Origin: CAYZQH01 sp050300015
GTDB lineage: Bacteria > Pseudomonadota > Gammaproteobacteria > Pseudomonadales > Cellvibrionaceae
Direction of reading: 5' to 3'
NCBI GenBank assembly: GCA_050300015.1
Contig: JBNKWZ010000021.1
Coordinates: forward strand, 450,163-514,162
DNA length: 64,000 nt
In this document: positions 1-8,997 of the stretch, in pieces
Layout: each line of letters starts with the position of its first letter
Position numbering within the stretch: the first letter of the stretch is position 1
Made by a program: the position numbers and the translations under genes
Notes under the pieces: model-generated
Seen by the model: the letters and a program-made list of their open reading frames with translations, nothing else
What the model was told of the DNA's origin: nothing
The model's database searches: none

Positions 1-109
1 ATTGCTGAATTTGTTCCTGTGAGGGCGTAAAAGCCTCTACAAATGCCGCATTAAAAAAAACAGCGGATGTTAAAAACAGCCCTGCAGTTGCGCGAATGGC
101 CCTATTCAT
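1..109 (-). CDS. N-terminus of a probable polysaccharide export protein (SLBB/Wza-like), cut by the window edge
   Basis: Only the first 36 codons are present; the gene runs off the left edge. The ATG at 109 is preceded by a weak AAGAGA ribosome site. The peptide starts with a basic N-terminus and a hydrophobic stretch ending at an Ala-x-Ala-like region, a good Sec signal peptide. It is followed by Phe-Thr-Pro-Ser-Gln-Glu-Gln-Ile, a mature N-terminus that I recall from SLBB-domain polysaccharide export proteins of marine Gammaproteobacteria. The Wzi-like gene lies just upstream on the same strand, which fits an exopolysaccharide or capsule export cluster. The functional name is inference from a short N-terminus plus context; that a secreted protein starts here is much firmer. 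Confidence 0.55.
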   Translation of the reverse strand, partial: MNRAIRATAGLFLTSAVFFNAAFVEAFTPSQEQIQQ

Positions 110-162
110 AAATTGTCTCTTGCGCTGCGTTATTGGTTTGAATGCACTTACGGGTTAGACGT

Positions 163-1743
163 TTACCATTGACTCTCAAGTCGGAGATAACCGCCATTTT
201 CGATGGCGTTGTCTTGAAGCTTCAATGGTTCGCTGTGGTGGAACAAGCCCACTCCTATGGCCCAGGCACCGGAAAGCGGCATATTGTACTCAATTGTTAG
301 GTGTGTGTCGGTGATTTCATTTGCACCAAAAACATTTCCGCCGATTGTTCTATTGCTACCATCCATATTGATTCGCAATTTCGCCAAGGATAGAGACACT
401 TGGTGACCATTGGCGCGATAGAGTTGCAGGCGTGCCGTAATAGATTCGCTGTCGTTATCTGTGGAGGCGCCTATAGGTCGGCCAAGATAGCGATAACCGC
501 TTTTATAAATACCATGTTCGTAGGCCAGGTTGTAGGCTGGGCGATTGATGTCCGTAACGCTAATCACCTTTGGTTGCTTGTCGTCGTAAAAATACACAGT
601 GGTGTTGTGGGCTTCTAGACTGGTGCGCCATTGGGTGTTGCCAAATAAACCCGAAAACTCAACACCGCCCATGCCAATGTGGCGCGAGGGCAAACCACCG
701 GCTTCGTCCTCGCCAATCAGCTGGGCGTATAGCCCCCCTTGAATACCGGCAAGGGTGTAATTCAATCGAATGTCGAAGCCGGCCAGTTGGTTGCCGGGCT
801 CGTTGGATTCGTCAATATCACCGTCACCACGGTTGTCATTGCCAACGAGTAAATTAAAAAAGGTTTTGATGTCCCCTGGGCGGCCTTCGCCCCCCCATTG
901 CGCCGTGCGCGACAATCCCAGCTCCATAAAGGATAAGGGTTTGAGCGTAAGCCTCATGCCCCAGAGTCGGGCGTCGGGGATGTGGCGATCGTGTTCAAGC
1001 TCACCCATAAAGGTGATCAATTGCCAGGGGCCGAGCCAACTCAGCCATGGGGTCGAAAACGGGACGGCGTGGTGACGCTGTAAAAACAACCCAGGTACCG
1101 GCCGTGCGCTATGCGACAGAATAAGGCTCGATTCCCAGCCGGGTCCCCACCAGCGGTCGATGGTGCCTACACCTGCGGCCCAGTTGCCTAACAGCACGCT
1201 CGCGAATGCGCCATCCATCCTAAAGTCGCGGTCATCCGTAGGGTTGTGTGCATACTGGCCGGCCAAGTTAAAGGCAAATTTTTCGCCGACGACATCCAGC
1301 GCCACCCCCGCCTGAGAGTCTTCACGAAAGTCTGTCCCAAAATAGCCTATGGCCGTGGGCGAGCTTGCCAAATAAGAATGTTGACGAATGGTGGAGGTTC
1401 GGTTGGCGTTGCGTAGCTCGTGCTTTAAAAAGCGGAAGGACCAAAGGGCTTCTGCGGACAGGGTGCGAGGTTCAACACTGTCAAGTACAGATTTAATATC
1501 CGCCCAGGGCATGGGCCAAGTACTGGTAAGTGTTTTATGTGATGTGGCATCGGCGAGCACCAATAAATGGTGTTTGATGCGTTCGTTACCCGGCTCCACC
1601 CAGGGCAATGCCTGTGCGCAGGCGAATGGCCACACCGCTATGCCGCTGAGCAGCAGTACTGCTATCGGGGGCACTCGATGACGGCGCAGTAAATAAGATG
1701 AAAAGGAAAGGGTTGTCAGGGCGACTATTTTTGCGCGCAGCAT
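163..1743 (-). CDS. Wzi-like capsule assembly outer-membrane protein
   Basis: The protein is about 526 residues. A signal peptide is followed by a segment typical of the capsule assembly Wzi family: an alpha-helical N-terminal part, then a long run of alternating beta strands with Trp-Trp-Gly-Pro-Gly-Trp (about residue 205) and a C-terminal aromatic residue (Trp), as in outer-membrane beta-barrels. Wzi proteins anchor or help assemble surface polysaccharide. An ATG at 1788 would add 15 Cys-rich residues ahead of the signal sequence; the ATG at 1743 gives a more normal signal peptide, but neither has a strong ribosome site. The neighbouring truncated SLBB-like exporter on the same strand supports a polysaccharide export operon. 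The family call is fairly secure; the polymer handled is unknown. Confidence 0.75.
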   Translation of the reverse strand: MLRAKIVALTTLSFSSYLLRRHRVPPIAVLLLSGIAVWPFACAQALPWVEPGNERIKHHLLVLADATSHKTLTSTWPMPWADIKSVLDSVEPRTLSAEALWSFRFLKHELRNANRTSTIRQHSYLASSPTAIGYFGTDFREDSQAGVALDVVGEKFAFNLAGQYAHNPTDDRDFRMDGAFASVLLGNWAAGVGTIDRWWGPGWESSLILSHSARPVPGLFLQRHHAVPFSTPWLSWLGPWQLITFMGELEHDRHIPDARLWGMRLTLKPLSFMELGLSRTAQWGGEGRPGDIKTFFNLLVGNDNRGDGDIDESNEPGNQLAGFDIRLNYTLAGIQGGLYAQLIGEDEAGGLPSRHIGMGGVEFSGLFGNTQWRTSLEAHNTTVYFYDDKQPKVISVTDINRPAYNLAYEHGIYKSGYRYLGRPIGASTDNDSESITARLQLYRANGHQVSLSLAKLRINMDGSNRTIGGNVFGANEITDTHLTIEYNMPLSGAWAIGVGLFHHSEPLKLQDNAIENGGYLRLESQW

Positions 1744-2114
1744 GGGGTTACAGCAATACCGTTTGAGGATGTGGATACAGACGTGCATCTTAGGGGATTT
1801 TCATTGGCTGTCAAAGGATTGCGAGGTTTCGGTGGTTTTTAAAGGTTTTTATGAGGTTTGGTTAAATGCTGGCTGGTTAAGATGCACGCAGGGTGGGTGC
1901 GGTTTTACCGGAAAAAAGTACCAGGACACTGGCCGTATGTGAAGTTGGCACGTAATAATAAAGTTTTACGCCTAAAGACCTAGACACTCGTCATAAATTA
2001 CCTTAATTTCGGGGTGTCATCAGCACTTGAGATGAGGTCTAAAGCACTGAGCTGCCAGGTCCAAGGGTGATGATCGAACATGTATGCGACCATAACAAAA
2101 AGCTAGGGGGTAGT

Positions 2115-2330
2115 ATGTCGTCTCGAGAGATTGGTACGGTTAAGTGGTTTAACAACGCGCGTGGGTATGGTTTTATCACCCGGAGTGAAGAGCAAAGCGA
2201 CGATATATTTGTTCATTTTCGCAATATCAGAGGCGATGGGTACCGCACTTTAAACGAGGGGCAGCAAGTGGAATTTGAGTTGCAGAAGGGAGAAAAAGGC
2301 TTACAAGCGGAAGACGTGGCCTGCGTGTAG
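2115..2330 (+). CDS. Cold-shock domain protein (CspA family)
   Basis: A 71-residue single-domain cold-shock protein. It has the family core: Gly-Thr-Val-Lys-Trp-Phe-Asn near residue 7, RNP1 (Arg-Gly-Tyr-Gly-Phe-Ile) and RNP2 (Asp-Ile-Phe-Val-His-Phe). These proteins bind single-stranded RNA and act as RNA chaperones or antiterminators in the cytoplasm. I chose the ATG at 2115 because an AGGGGG ribosome site sits 5 bases upstream and the family starts here; an in-frame ATG at 2067 would add 16 unrelated residues. The gene is monocistronic. A long leader upstream (about 1.8-2.1 kb) is typical of csp genes, but I see no decisive regulatory element in it. Confidence 0.9.
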   Translation: MSSREIGTVKWFNNARGYGFITRSEEQSDDIFVHFRNIRGDGYRTLNEGQQVEFELQKGEKGLQAEDVACV

Positions 2331-2534
2331 TTCATAAGCTTCAGAGTGGGCGTGGTGCTATTGAGTCTGCATGCGCCCATTGGCTGCTTGGGACCGCGAA
2401 ACGGATTGGCGAGTTGATCCTTCTATCGTCATCATTCTATTATCAGCGCCCTAATCGCTACCTTACTTAGATAGGGTCGGTGCCCTATAATAGGTAGGCG
2501 CCGCAAGCGAGGCGCTTAGTGCGCTCCCTAGTGG

Positions 2535-3662
2535 TTAAATCTTTTCTGGATTTTCCTCAACGGGTGATACCAGCACCAATATCCCCAGTCTTGGGTGATC
2601 GATATAGTGAAGCTCTTTGCTTCTCATCTTTCTGGATTGCTTTAAAGTCATTATTTGCTGCGTCAGATACGGGGCGGGCGTTTGGCCCTCGCGCTGCTCC
2701 TCGCCCAACGTTAGCGGTGTTTCCAGTTGTGAATCCTGTGCAATGGCTGCCTGAAAGGGGTTTGCTGGTTCTGAGCTGAGCGCAGATCTGGTGTGCTCAT
2801 TTGCGACGACCGTAGAGGCAATGTTGTCCAGTGCGATGGATTTCAGTAGTCGTTCTTCAAGGCTCGGGGGGGTGGGTAACGAAGGCCAGTGGTCAGATGT
2901 CTGGCCGTGGTTGGGCACAAACTGGGATAACCAAAGGTGTGATTCGAGATGAATATAGCGCTTGATATGGAGCGTTAAGTAGCCTTCCAGCTCATAGTGA
3001 TCACCAAATTGATTACCGCCTTTGATGACCAATGCCGGTGCCTTGTCCAAGGCTTCTAGTGGCTGTTGCCACGTTTGGTGAAACAGTAATCGCAATTCGT
3101 GCGCACGATTCACTGCTTTGGCTTGTTGCGTCAGTTGCTTGTACTCGCTGGGTAAAAATTCGTACACAGGTACCTGTGTTGGCTCGCTATCCGCTTCCAT
3201 CGAAGCGGCTTCCTGGTTCTCGGGGGTGTTGTTTGTGGTAGGTGGTGTTTGTGCGTCCAGTTGTGCATTGGTTTGCAAATCAGGCGTCGTATCTGTTGTG
3301 TCTGTATCCACAGTGCCATTCATCTGGCGGTCTATGCTGTCGATAAATCCGTCAGAGAGTAACCACTGATTTTCAGCGCTGCGCTGCCTTTCGGCTTCCT
3401 CTTTCTTTCGCTGCTCCTCAACCGGGTCAATCAATTGGCGCCAATGGTTTGGATAACGCAGTTCCAGTTGTTTTGTCCAGGCTTCCGGGTCATTCTCGAC
3501 CGATTTTGCAAGTCTTTCAAAAATGATCACCTCAATGTCGTAGCGCTGCGGAGTTTCGAGTTCAGCAAAGGTTGGGCTTGCCATCAAGCTCGCCAACAGT
3601 ATAAGGGTGCGCCTTAGGGCTTTGCTTCGGTTGCTCGTTGAGTGGCGTACAAATGGTGTCAT
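2535..3662 (-). CDS. csiV: CsiV-family periplasmic protein
   Basis: A 375-residue exported protein with a signal peptide (hydrophobic stretch ending Ser-Pro-Thr-Phe-Ala), then the CsiV hallmark Tyr-Asp-Ile-Glu-Val-Ile-Ile-Phe-Glu-Arg around residue 40. The middle is low-complexity and rich in Gln, Thr, Asn and Glu. The C-terminal part contains repeated Leu-rich beta segments and ends near Asp-His-Pro-Arg-Leu-Gly-Ile-Leu-Val-Leu-Val. In Vibrio cholerae CsiV binds peptidoglycan and works with LpoA/PBP1a; that role is transferred by family. It lies 29 bases downstream of mfd on the same strand, an arrangement also known from Vibrio and Pseudomonas, so it is probably cotranscribed with mfd. Confidence 0.8.
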   Translation of the reverse strand: MTPFVRHSTSNRSKALRRTLILLASLMASPTFAELETPQRYDIEVIIFERLAKSVENDPEAWTKQLELRYPNHWRQLIDPVEEQRKKEEAERQRSAENQWLLSDGFIDSIDRQMNGTVDTDTTDTTPDLQTNAQLDAQTPPTTNNTPENQEAASMEADSEPTQVPVYEFLPSEYKQLTQQAKAVNRAHELRLLFHQTWQQPLEALDKAPALVIKGGNQFGDHYELEGYLTLHIKRYIHLESHLWLSQFVPNHGQTSDHWPSLPTPPSLEERLLKSIALDNIASTVVANEHTRSALSSEPANPFQAAIAQDSQLETPLTLGEEQREGQTPAPYLTQQIMTLKQSRKMRSKELHYIDHPRLGILVLVSPVEENPEKI

Positions 3663-3691
3663 AAGTGGCAGGCTTTTAGTTTGGGCTGAAT

Positions 3692-6600
3692 TTAGGCTGC
3701 AGATAAGGCGTTCAACAAATTATGGGTGACCTTGATGCGCGTATCTGGTGTCGCCATTTCTGATAAATATTTTAGCAAAGTCGCCCCTTCTAGGCGGTAG
3801 GTTTGAGGTTGAGATTGTACCAGGGTAACAATTTTTAGCGGGTCCACGGGGGTCTTTTCGGCAAATTCTATTCGGCCATAGTTTTGATTGGCCTCAATTT
3901 TGGCAATCCCGAGGCGGGTGGCCAGCATTTTCAATCGTGTAATGCGCATAAGATTCTTGGTGGCTTCAGGCAGTAAGCCAAATCGGTCGATCATCTCGAC
4001 TTGCAAGTCTTCAAGATCCGCATCGCTTGCGACATTCGCCAAGCGTTTATACAGTATCAACCTGGCATGCACATCAGGCAAATAGGTATCTGGGATTAAC
4101 GCAGGGATGCGCAAATTGATTTCTACATCGGGCGTCGGGTTTTCGTTAATGTCCCAAACCTGGCCACTTTGAATGGCTTTTACGGCGCGATCGAGCATCT
4201 CCATGTAGAGTGAAAAACCGATGGCTTGAATCTGACCGCTTTGCTCCTCACCCAATAGCTCGCCTGCGCCTCGAATTTCTAAGTCGTGGGAGGCCAACAT
4301 AAACCCAGCACCCAAATCCTGCGCCTCTTCGATGGCCTGCAGCCTTTTTTGAGCGTCGGTAGTCATGGATTTAGCGTTTGCGGTGAGGAGGTAAGCATAG
4401 GCTTGATGGTGCGACCGCCCAACACGTCCGCGCAACTGGTGGAGCTGGGCCAAACCGAATTTGTCGGCGCGCTCAATGATGATGGTATTGGCGCTCGGCA
4501 CGTCAATACCGGTTTCAATAATGGTAGAGCACACCAACAGATTAAAGCGCTTATGGTAAAAGTCACTCATAACGGCTTCCAGTTCGCGCTCTCGCATCTG
4601 GCCGTGTCCCACTTGAACGCGGGCTTCTGGGATCATTTCGGCAAGGTCACGCGCGGTTTTTTCTATGGATTTGACCTCGTTATGAAGGTAGTACACTTGC
4701 CCGCCGCGGGCGATTTCGCGCATAACTGCTTCCTTCACCGTGGGGGCATCAAATTCTCTTACAAAGGTTTTCACCGACAGGCGTTTTGCCGGCGGGGTGG
4801 CGATGATGGAGAGGTCGCGGATGGCATGCATGGCCATATTTAACGTGCGCGGAATAGGTGTGGCCGTCATGGTAAGAATGTCCACCTCCGCGCGAAGCGC
4901 CTTCAGAGCCTCTTTTTGTCGAACCCCAAAGCGGTGTTCTTCGTCAATGATCATTAAGCCCAGATTGGGAAATTTTAAGTCGCCTTGTATCAATCGGTGG
5001 GTACCAATCAATATATCTACTTTACCTTCTGCGAGGCGCTTTTGAATGCTCGTGACCTCCTTGGTGGATCGGAACCGGGAAATAGCTTCAATATTGACGG
5101 GCCAATTGGCAAAACGATCCTTGAAGTTTTCTAAGTGCTGTTGGGCTAATAGCGTAGTGGGAACCAATACCACCACTTGTTTTGCATTCTGTACGGCAAT
5201 AAAGGCTGCGCGCATGGCCACTTCGGTTTTGCCGAAACCCACATCGCCGCACACCAATCGGTCCATCGGTCGAGCACTTAGCATATCCAGCCGCACGGCT
5301 TCAATGGCTTCGTGCTGGTCTGGCGTTTCTTCAAAAGGAAAGCCTGCCGCAAAGATATCGTATTCAGTTTTTGGGTGTTGGTAACTAAAGCCCTCTTTGG
5401 CTTGGCGTTTGGCGTAAATGTCTAGTAGTTCTGCGGCCACATCACGCACTTGCTCTGCGGCTTTGCGTTTGGCTTTTTGCCATTGTTCTGAGCCCAGCCG
5501 GTGTAACGGCGCGGTTTGTTCTCCAGAGCCCGAATAGCGGCTAATCAAATGCAAGTTGGCCACCGGCACATACAGCTTGGCCTCTGCGGCATATTCCAAC
5601 ACTAAAAACTCTTCGGTTTGGCCACTGACATCCAATGTTTGGAGCCCGCGATAGCGGCCGACGCCGTGGTCTAAGTGGACGACAGGGGCGTCTATTTTCA
5701 ATTCTGTGAGATTTTTGACGATGTTATCTTGTTCATCGCGGTTAACGCGCCGCCGCCGCGCTTGACGCACCTGAGTGCCGTACAGCTGTGATTCCGCTAT
5801 GAGAGAGACACCGCTTTTAAGGCAAACCACACCGTGGTCGATGGCTGCGGTGGTAATGGCTATCGCTTCTGAGCCTTGAATAAACTCGGCAATGTTGGGG
5901 ACGGGGTGGGGGGCAATGCCACAGCTTGCGAGCTGTTCGAGCAATGTTTCTCTGCGGCCGGAGGACTCTGCACAAAACAAAAGGCGCTCAGACGTTTCCA
6001 GGACATAAGCCTCGATTTTACTCAAGGGTTGTGCAGATTTTGCGTCGATGTCCAGTTTCGGTGGTGGTGCGCAAGCAAAGTTGTGGTGATGGCCTTTCTC
6101 TTCAAGTGGAGTGTGGTGCAGGGTGATTCTGGCCAAGGGCTTAAGCGCGGTAAAAACATCATGGCTTGAATAAAATAAGGCTTTGGGTGTTAAGATGGGG
6201 CGTCTTACATCACCATGTCGACTGTCATAACGATCACTGGCATCACGCCAAAACTTTTCAATGGCGTGTTCAAGGCCACCCGTGACGCAAACGGTAGTGT
6301 TCTTGGGCAGGTAATCCAGCAGGCTCGCTGTACGTTCGAAAAATAACGGTAAGTAATATTCAACACCTGCGGGGGTTAACCCCGAAGTGACGTCCTCATA
6401 AATGGGGCTTGTTCTTGGGTCGCTATCAAAGTGTTCAAACCACTGCGCCTTGAATAGACTAATGGTTTTGCTGTCGGTGGGGCACTCCTTTGCTGGCAAT
6501 AACTCAATACGCGTGACCTGTTCTATTGTACGCTGTGTTTCTGTATCGAAGGAACGGAGGGTTTCCACTTCATTGTCGAACAGTTCCACGCGAAAGGCCT

Positions 6601-7189
6601 GTTGACTGCCCATGGGAAATACATCGAGGATGCCGCCGCGAATGGCATACTCACCGTGTTGGAATACCGTGTCCACATGCTGATAGCCTGCATGGGTAAG
6701 TCCTTCGGTAAAATCGGCGGTATTGAGGGTTTCTCCCACCGCCAATACTAGGCTATTTCGCTGAACATAATCTTTGGGGCATAGGCGTTGCGCAAGCGTG
6801 GCAGCACTGACAACAATGGTGCAGGGCTGGCCACTTGCTAAGTGGTAGAGCGTACGCATGCGTTCGGAAATGATATCTTGGTGCGGCGAGAAGGTGTCGT
6901 AGGGCAGTGTTTCCCAATCTGCGAAGTGCAGTACAGGTGGGGCTTTGGGTTCGTCTGCACTAAACAGTTTGAGCTCGGTCTCAAGCCGCCCGGCCTCTGT
7001 GTTATTGTCGACAATGACCAGCGTGGTCTTGCCCAAGGCTTTTGCGCCCGCTGCGATGGCGGCACCCATGGCACCTTGGGGTAAGTTGCCCCAGTGTATT
7101 TTGTCGCCGATGCCCTTCGGCAGCGGAGGACAGAAAACGGATTCGTCAAACGGGGCGGTTTCAGGGGGTGTCATTTGCGCTCTGGTCAT
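3692..7189 (-). CDS. mfd: Transcription-repair coupling factor Mfd
   Basis: Full length at 1165 residues (family about 1150). Domain order is visible: UvrB-like N-terminal module, RNA-polymerase interaction domain around the His-Leu-Asp-His-Gly-Val-Gly-Arg-Tyr motif (near 505), the RecG-like translocase with Walker A Gly-Asp-Val-Gly-Phe-Gly-Lys-Thr-Glu (near 645) and Walker B Asp-Glu-Glu-His-Arg-Phe-Gly, the helicase C domain with Gln-Leu-Arg-Gly-Arg-Val-Gly-Arg, and the C-terminal D7 domain. Mfd uses ATP to push stalled RNA polymerase off lesions and recruits UvrA. The start at 7189 is followed by a second ATG five codons on; neither has a strong ribosome site. It is divergent from the nqr operon. 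Confidence 0.97.
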   Translation of the reverse strand: MTRAQMTPPETAPFDESVFCPPLPKGIGDKIHWGNLPQGAMGAAIAAGAKALGKTTLVIVDNNTEAGRLETELKLFSADEPKAPPVLHFADWETLPYDTFSPHQDIISERMRTLYHLASGQPCTIVVSAATLAQRLCPKDYVQRNSLVLAVGETLNTADFTEGLTHAGYQHVDTVFQHGEYAIRGGILDVFPMGSQQAFRVELFDNEVETLRSFDTETQRTIEQVTRIELLPAKECPTDSKTISLFKAQWFEHFDSDPRTSPIYEDVTSGLTPAGVEYYLPLFFERTASLLDYLPKNTTVCVTGGLEHAIEKFWRDASDRYDSRHGDVRRPILTPKALFYSSHDVFTALKPLARITLHHTPLEEKGHHHNFACAPPPKLDIDAKSAQPLSKIEAYVLETSERLLFCAESSGRRETLLEQLASCGIAPHPVPNIAEFIQGSEAIAITTAAIDHGVVCLKSGVSLIAESQLYGTQVRQARRRRVNRDEQDNIVKNLTELKIDAPVVHLDHGVGRYRGLQTLDVSGQTEEFLVLEYAAEAKLYVPVANLHLISRYSGSGEQTAPLHRLGSEQWQKAKRKAAEQVRDVAAELLDIYAKRQAKEGFSYQHPKTEYDIFAAGFPFEETPDQHEAIEAVRLDMLSARPMDRLVCGDVGFGKTEVAMRAAFIAVQNAKQVVVLVPTTLLAQQHLENFKDRFANWPVNIEAISRFRSTKEVTSIQKRLAEGKVDILIGTHRLIQGDLKFPNLGLMIIDEEHRFGVRQKEALKALRAEVDILTMTATPIPRTLNMAMHAIRDLSIIATPPAKRLSVKTFVREFDAPTVKEAVMREIARGGQVYYLHNEVKSIEKTARDLAEMIPEARVQVGHGQMRERELEAVMSDFYHKRFNLLVCSTIIETGIDVPSANTIIIERADKFGLAQLHQLRGRVGRSHHQAYAYLLTANAKSMTTDAQKRLQAIEEAQDLGAGFMLASHDLEIRGAGELLGEEQSGQIQAIGFSLYMEMLDRAVKAIQSGQVWDINENPTPDVEINLRIPALIPDTYLPDVHARLILYKRLANVASDADLEDLQVEMIDRFGLLPEATKNLMRITRLKMLATRLGIAKIEANQNYGRIEFAEKTPVDPLKIVTLVQSQPQTYRLEGATLLKYLSEMATPDTRIKVTHNLLNALSAA

Positions 7190-7652
7190 TTCTACTGCTG
7201 ATTTGGGAGGCTATTTTAGCAGGGTGCTGCTGGCAATTGCGCATAAAGCCAGTAAACCGTGGCGAAAACTGAGCCCGTTGACAGGGATTCGTGGTGGATC
7301 AACCCGGTACTGGTAATAAAGTCGCATGTGCCTCTGGAGTTATGGGGCTGCGGTCACTATAATGTCGCCGTTTTTTGGGCGAGTAATTTCAGCTCGATTG
7401 TGGCTTGAGCCAGTTGTAGGTTTTTTGCCGCCAATGCGCAATCTGCGAGCTAGACTGGAAGTGCAAGTGGCGTCTTTCCAGTTTCCATCCGTTCATAATT
7501 GACTACACGCAGGGATTTACCAGAGCTCGGACCTTTGGTTTTGTCGTGTTAAGAGACTGTACATCAAAATTTCGGTTAATCCTCCACTCGGGACAAGGGC
7601 AGAGGGTGCGCCAAAACGCTTTTTTAACTACTGAGTATTAGGTAAAAGAAGT
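7190..7652. other. Intergenic region between mfd and nqrA with possible nqr promoter
   Basis: This 463-base divergent spacer holds no convincing gene. On the plus strand a perfect TATAAT occurs at 7358-7363, about 290 bases before nqrA, but the matching -35 region at the usual spacing is poor. A run of T follows it, so it could serve a leader transcript. I see no riboswitch or operator that I can name. The spacer must contain promoters for both mfd and the nqr operon. Confidence 0.35.
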
Positions 7653-8993
7653 ATGATTAAAATCCGCAAAGGGTTGGATTTGCCCATTACAGGCAAACCC
7701 ATACAGTCCATTGAGGACGGCCCCCATATTCGCTCGGTGGCATTAGTAGGCTTTGACTATCACGGAATGAAGCCGACAATGTCCGTCAAAGAGGGCGATA
7801 AGGTCAAGCTTGGCCAGGAGCTGTTCACTGACAAAAAATCTCCAGGTGTCATCTACACCTCACCTGCCAGCGGCACGATAGCGGCGATTCATCGCGGCGC
7901 ACAGCGCGTGTTTCAGTCTGTGGTGATCGATGTGGAAGGTGATGACGCTGTTACCTTTAAACAATACGCAGCCAGTGAATTGGGCAGCTTGTCTCGCGAG
8001 CAGGCGCAAGAGAATTTAGTGGCCTCGGGATTATGGACGGCCTTTAGAACGCGGCCCTACAGCAAGGTGCCCGCAGTGGGCTCTTCCCCAAATTCCATCT
8101 TTGTGACAGCCATGGATACCAATCCTTTGGCGGCGGATCCTGCCAAAGTCATTGATCTGGAGGCTTCGTCCTTTGAGCAGGGACTGACACTGTTAACCCG
8201 GTTAACAAATGGCAAGGTGTATGTGTGCCATGCCGAGGGCTCAAGTATACCCACGGGCTCACAAGCCGCTGTCAGTGCGCAAGCGTTTGCAGGCGTTCAC
8301 CCAGCGGGGAATGCCGGTACCCATATCCATCATTTGGATCCCGTTAGTGCGAATAAAACCGTTTGGACCATTGGTTATCAAGACGTGATCGCCGTAGGCA
8401 AACTGTTTGTGTCAGGTCGTTTGTCTACCGAGCGTGTGGTGTCGTTGGCCGGCCCACAGGTGGCTTCTCCTCGGTTAGTACGCACTCGATTGGGCGCGAA
8501 TCTTGAAGAGCTCACCGCAGGTCAATTGAAAAGCGGCGAGAGCCGTTTAATTTCCGGGTCTGTTTTTGGGGGCCGTTCAGGTGGGGCCGCTGTGCGATTT
8601 CTCGGGCGTTACCACACGCAAGTGAGTGTGCTGGCTGAGGGGCGAGAACGGGAGTTTCTACATTATCTGCGTCCGGGTTTTAATCACTTTTCAGTATTGC
8701 CCATTTATGTGTCTAGCTTCTTAAACAAACAGTTTGATTTCAGTACATCTACAAATGGCAGTGAGCGTGCCATGGTGCCCGTGGGGGCCTATGAGAAAGT
8801 GATGCCCTTGGATGTACTGCCCACGCACCTGTTGCGTTCGCTTATTGTAGGTGATACCGACACAGCTCAAAAATTGGGTTGTTTGGAATTAGACGAGGAA
8901 GATTTGGCACTGTGTACTTTTGTATGCCCTGGCAAATATGAATATGGCCCAATTTTGCGTGAGAACCTCACGCGTATTGAGATAGAGGGGTAG
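7653..8993 (+). CDS. nqrA: Na+-translocating NADH:quinone reductase subunit A
   Basis: 446 residues, the normal NqrA size, beginning Met-Ile-Lys-Ile-Arg-Lys-Gly-Leu-Asp-Leu-Pro-Ile as in the family. It has the biotinyl-lipoyl-like fold at the N-terminus and a C-terminal region ending near Phe-Val-Cys-Pro-Gly-Lys-Tyr-Glu-Tyr-Gly, characteristic of the NqrA/RnfC superfamily. NqrA is a cytoplasm-facing peripheral subunit that contributes to quinone binding in the complex. It opens the six-gene operon nqrABCDEF; nqrB begins 4 bases after its stop. No unusual residues were noted. Confidence 0.97.
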   Translation: MIKIRKGLDLPITGKPIQSIEDGPHIRSVALVGFDYHGMKPTMSVKEGDKVKLGQELFTDKKSPGVIYTSPASGTIAAIHRGAQRVFQSVVIDVEGDDAVTFKQYAASELGSLSREQAQENLVASGLWTAFRTRPYSKVPAVGSSPNSIFVTAMDTNPLAADPAKVIDLEASSFEQGLTLLTRLTNGKVYVCHAEGSSIPTGSQAAVSAQAFAGVHPAGNAGTHIHHLDPVSANKTVWTIGYQDVIAVGKLFVSGRLSTERVVSLAGPQVASPRLVRTRLGANLEELTAGQLKSGESRLISGSVFGGRSGGAAVRFLGRYHTQVSVLAEGREREFLHYLRPGFNHFSVLPIYVSSFLNKQFDFSTSTNGSERAMVPVGAYEKVMPLDVLPTHLLRSLIVGDTDTAQKLGCLELDEEDLALCTFVCPGKYEYGPILRENLTRIEIEG

Positions 8994-8997
8994 GGCA

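Noticed and set aside
7358..7363. Perfect TATAAT upstream of nqrA as the nqr promoter
   Set aside because: No acceptable -35 element at 16-18 bases; kept only as a remark in the intergenic entry.
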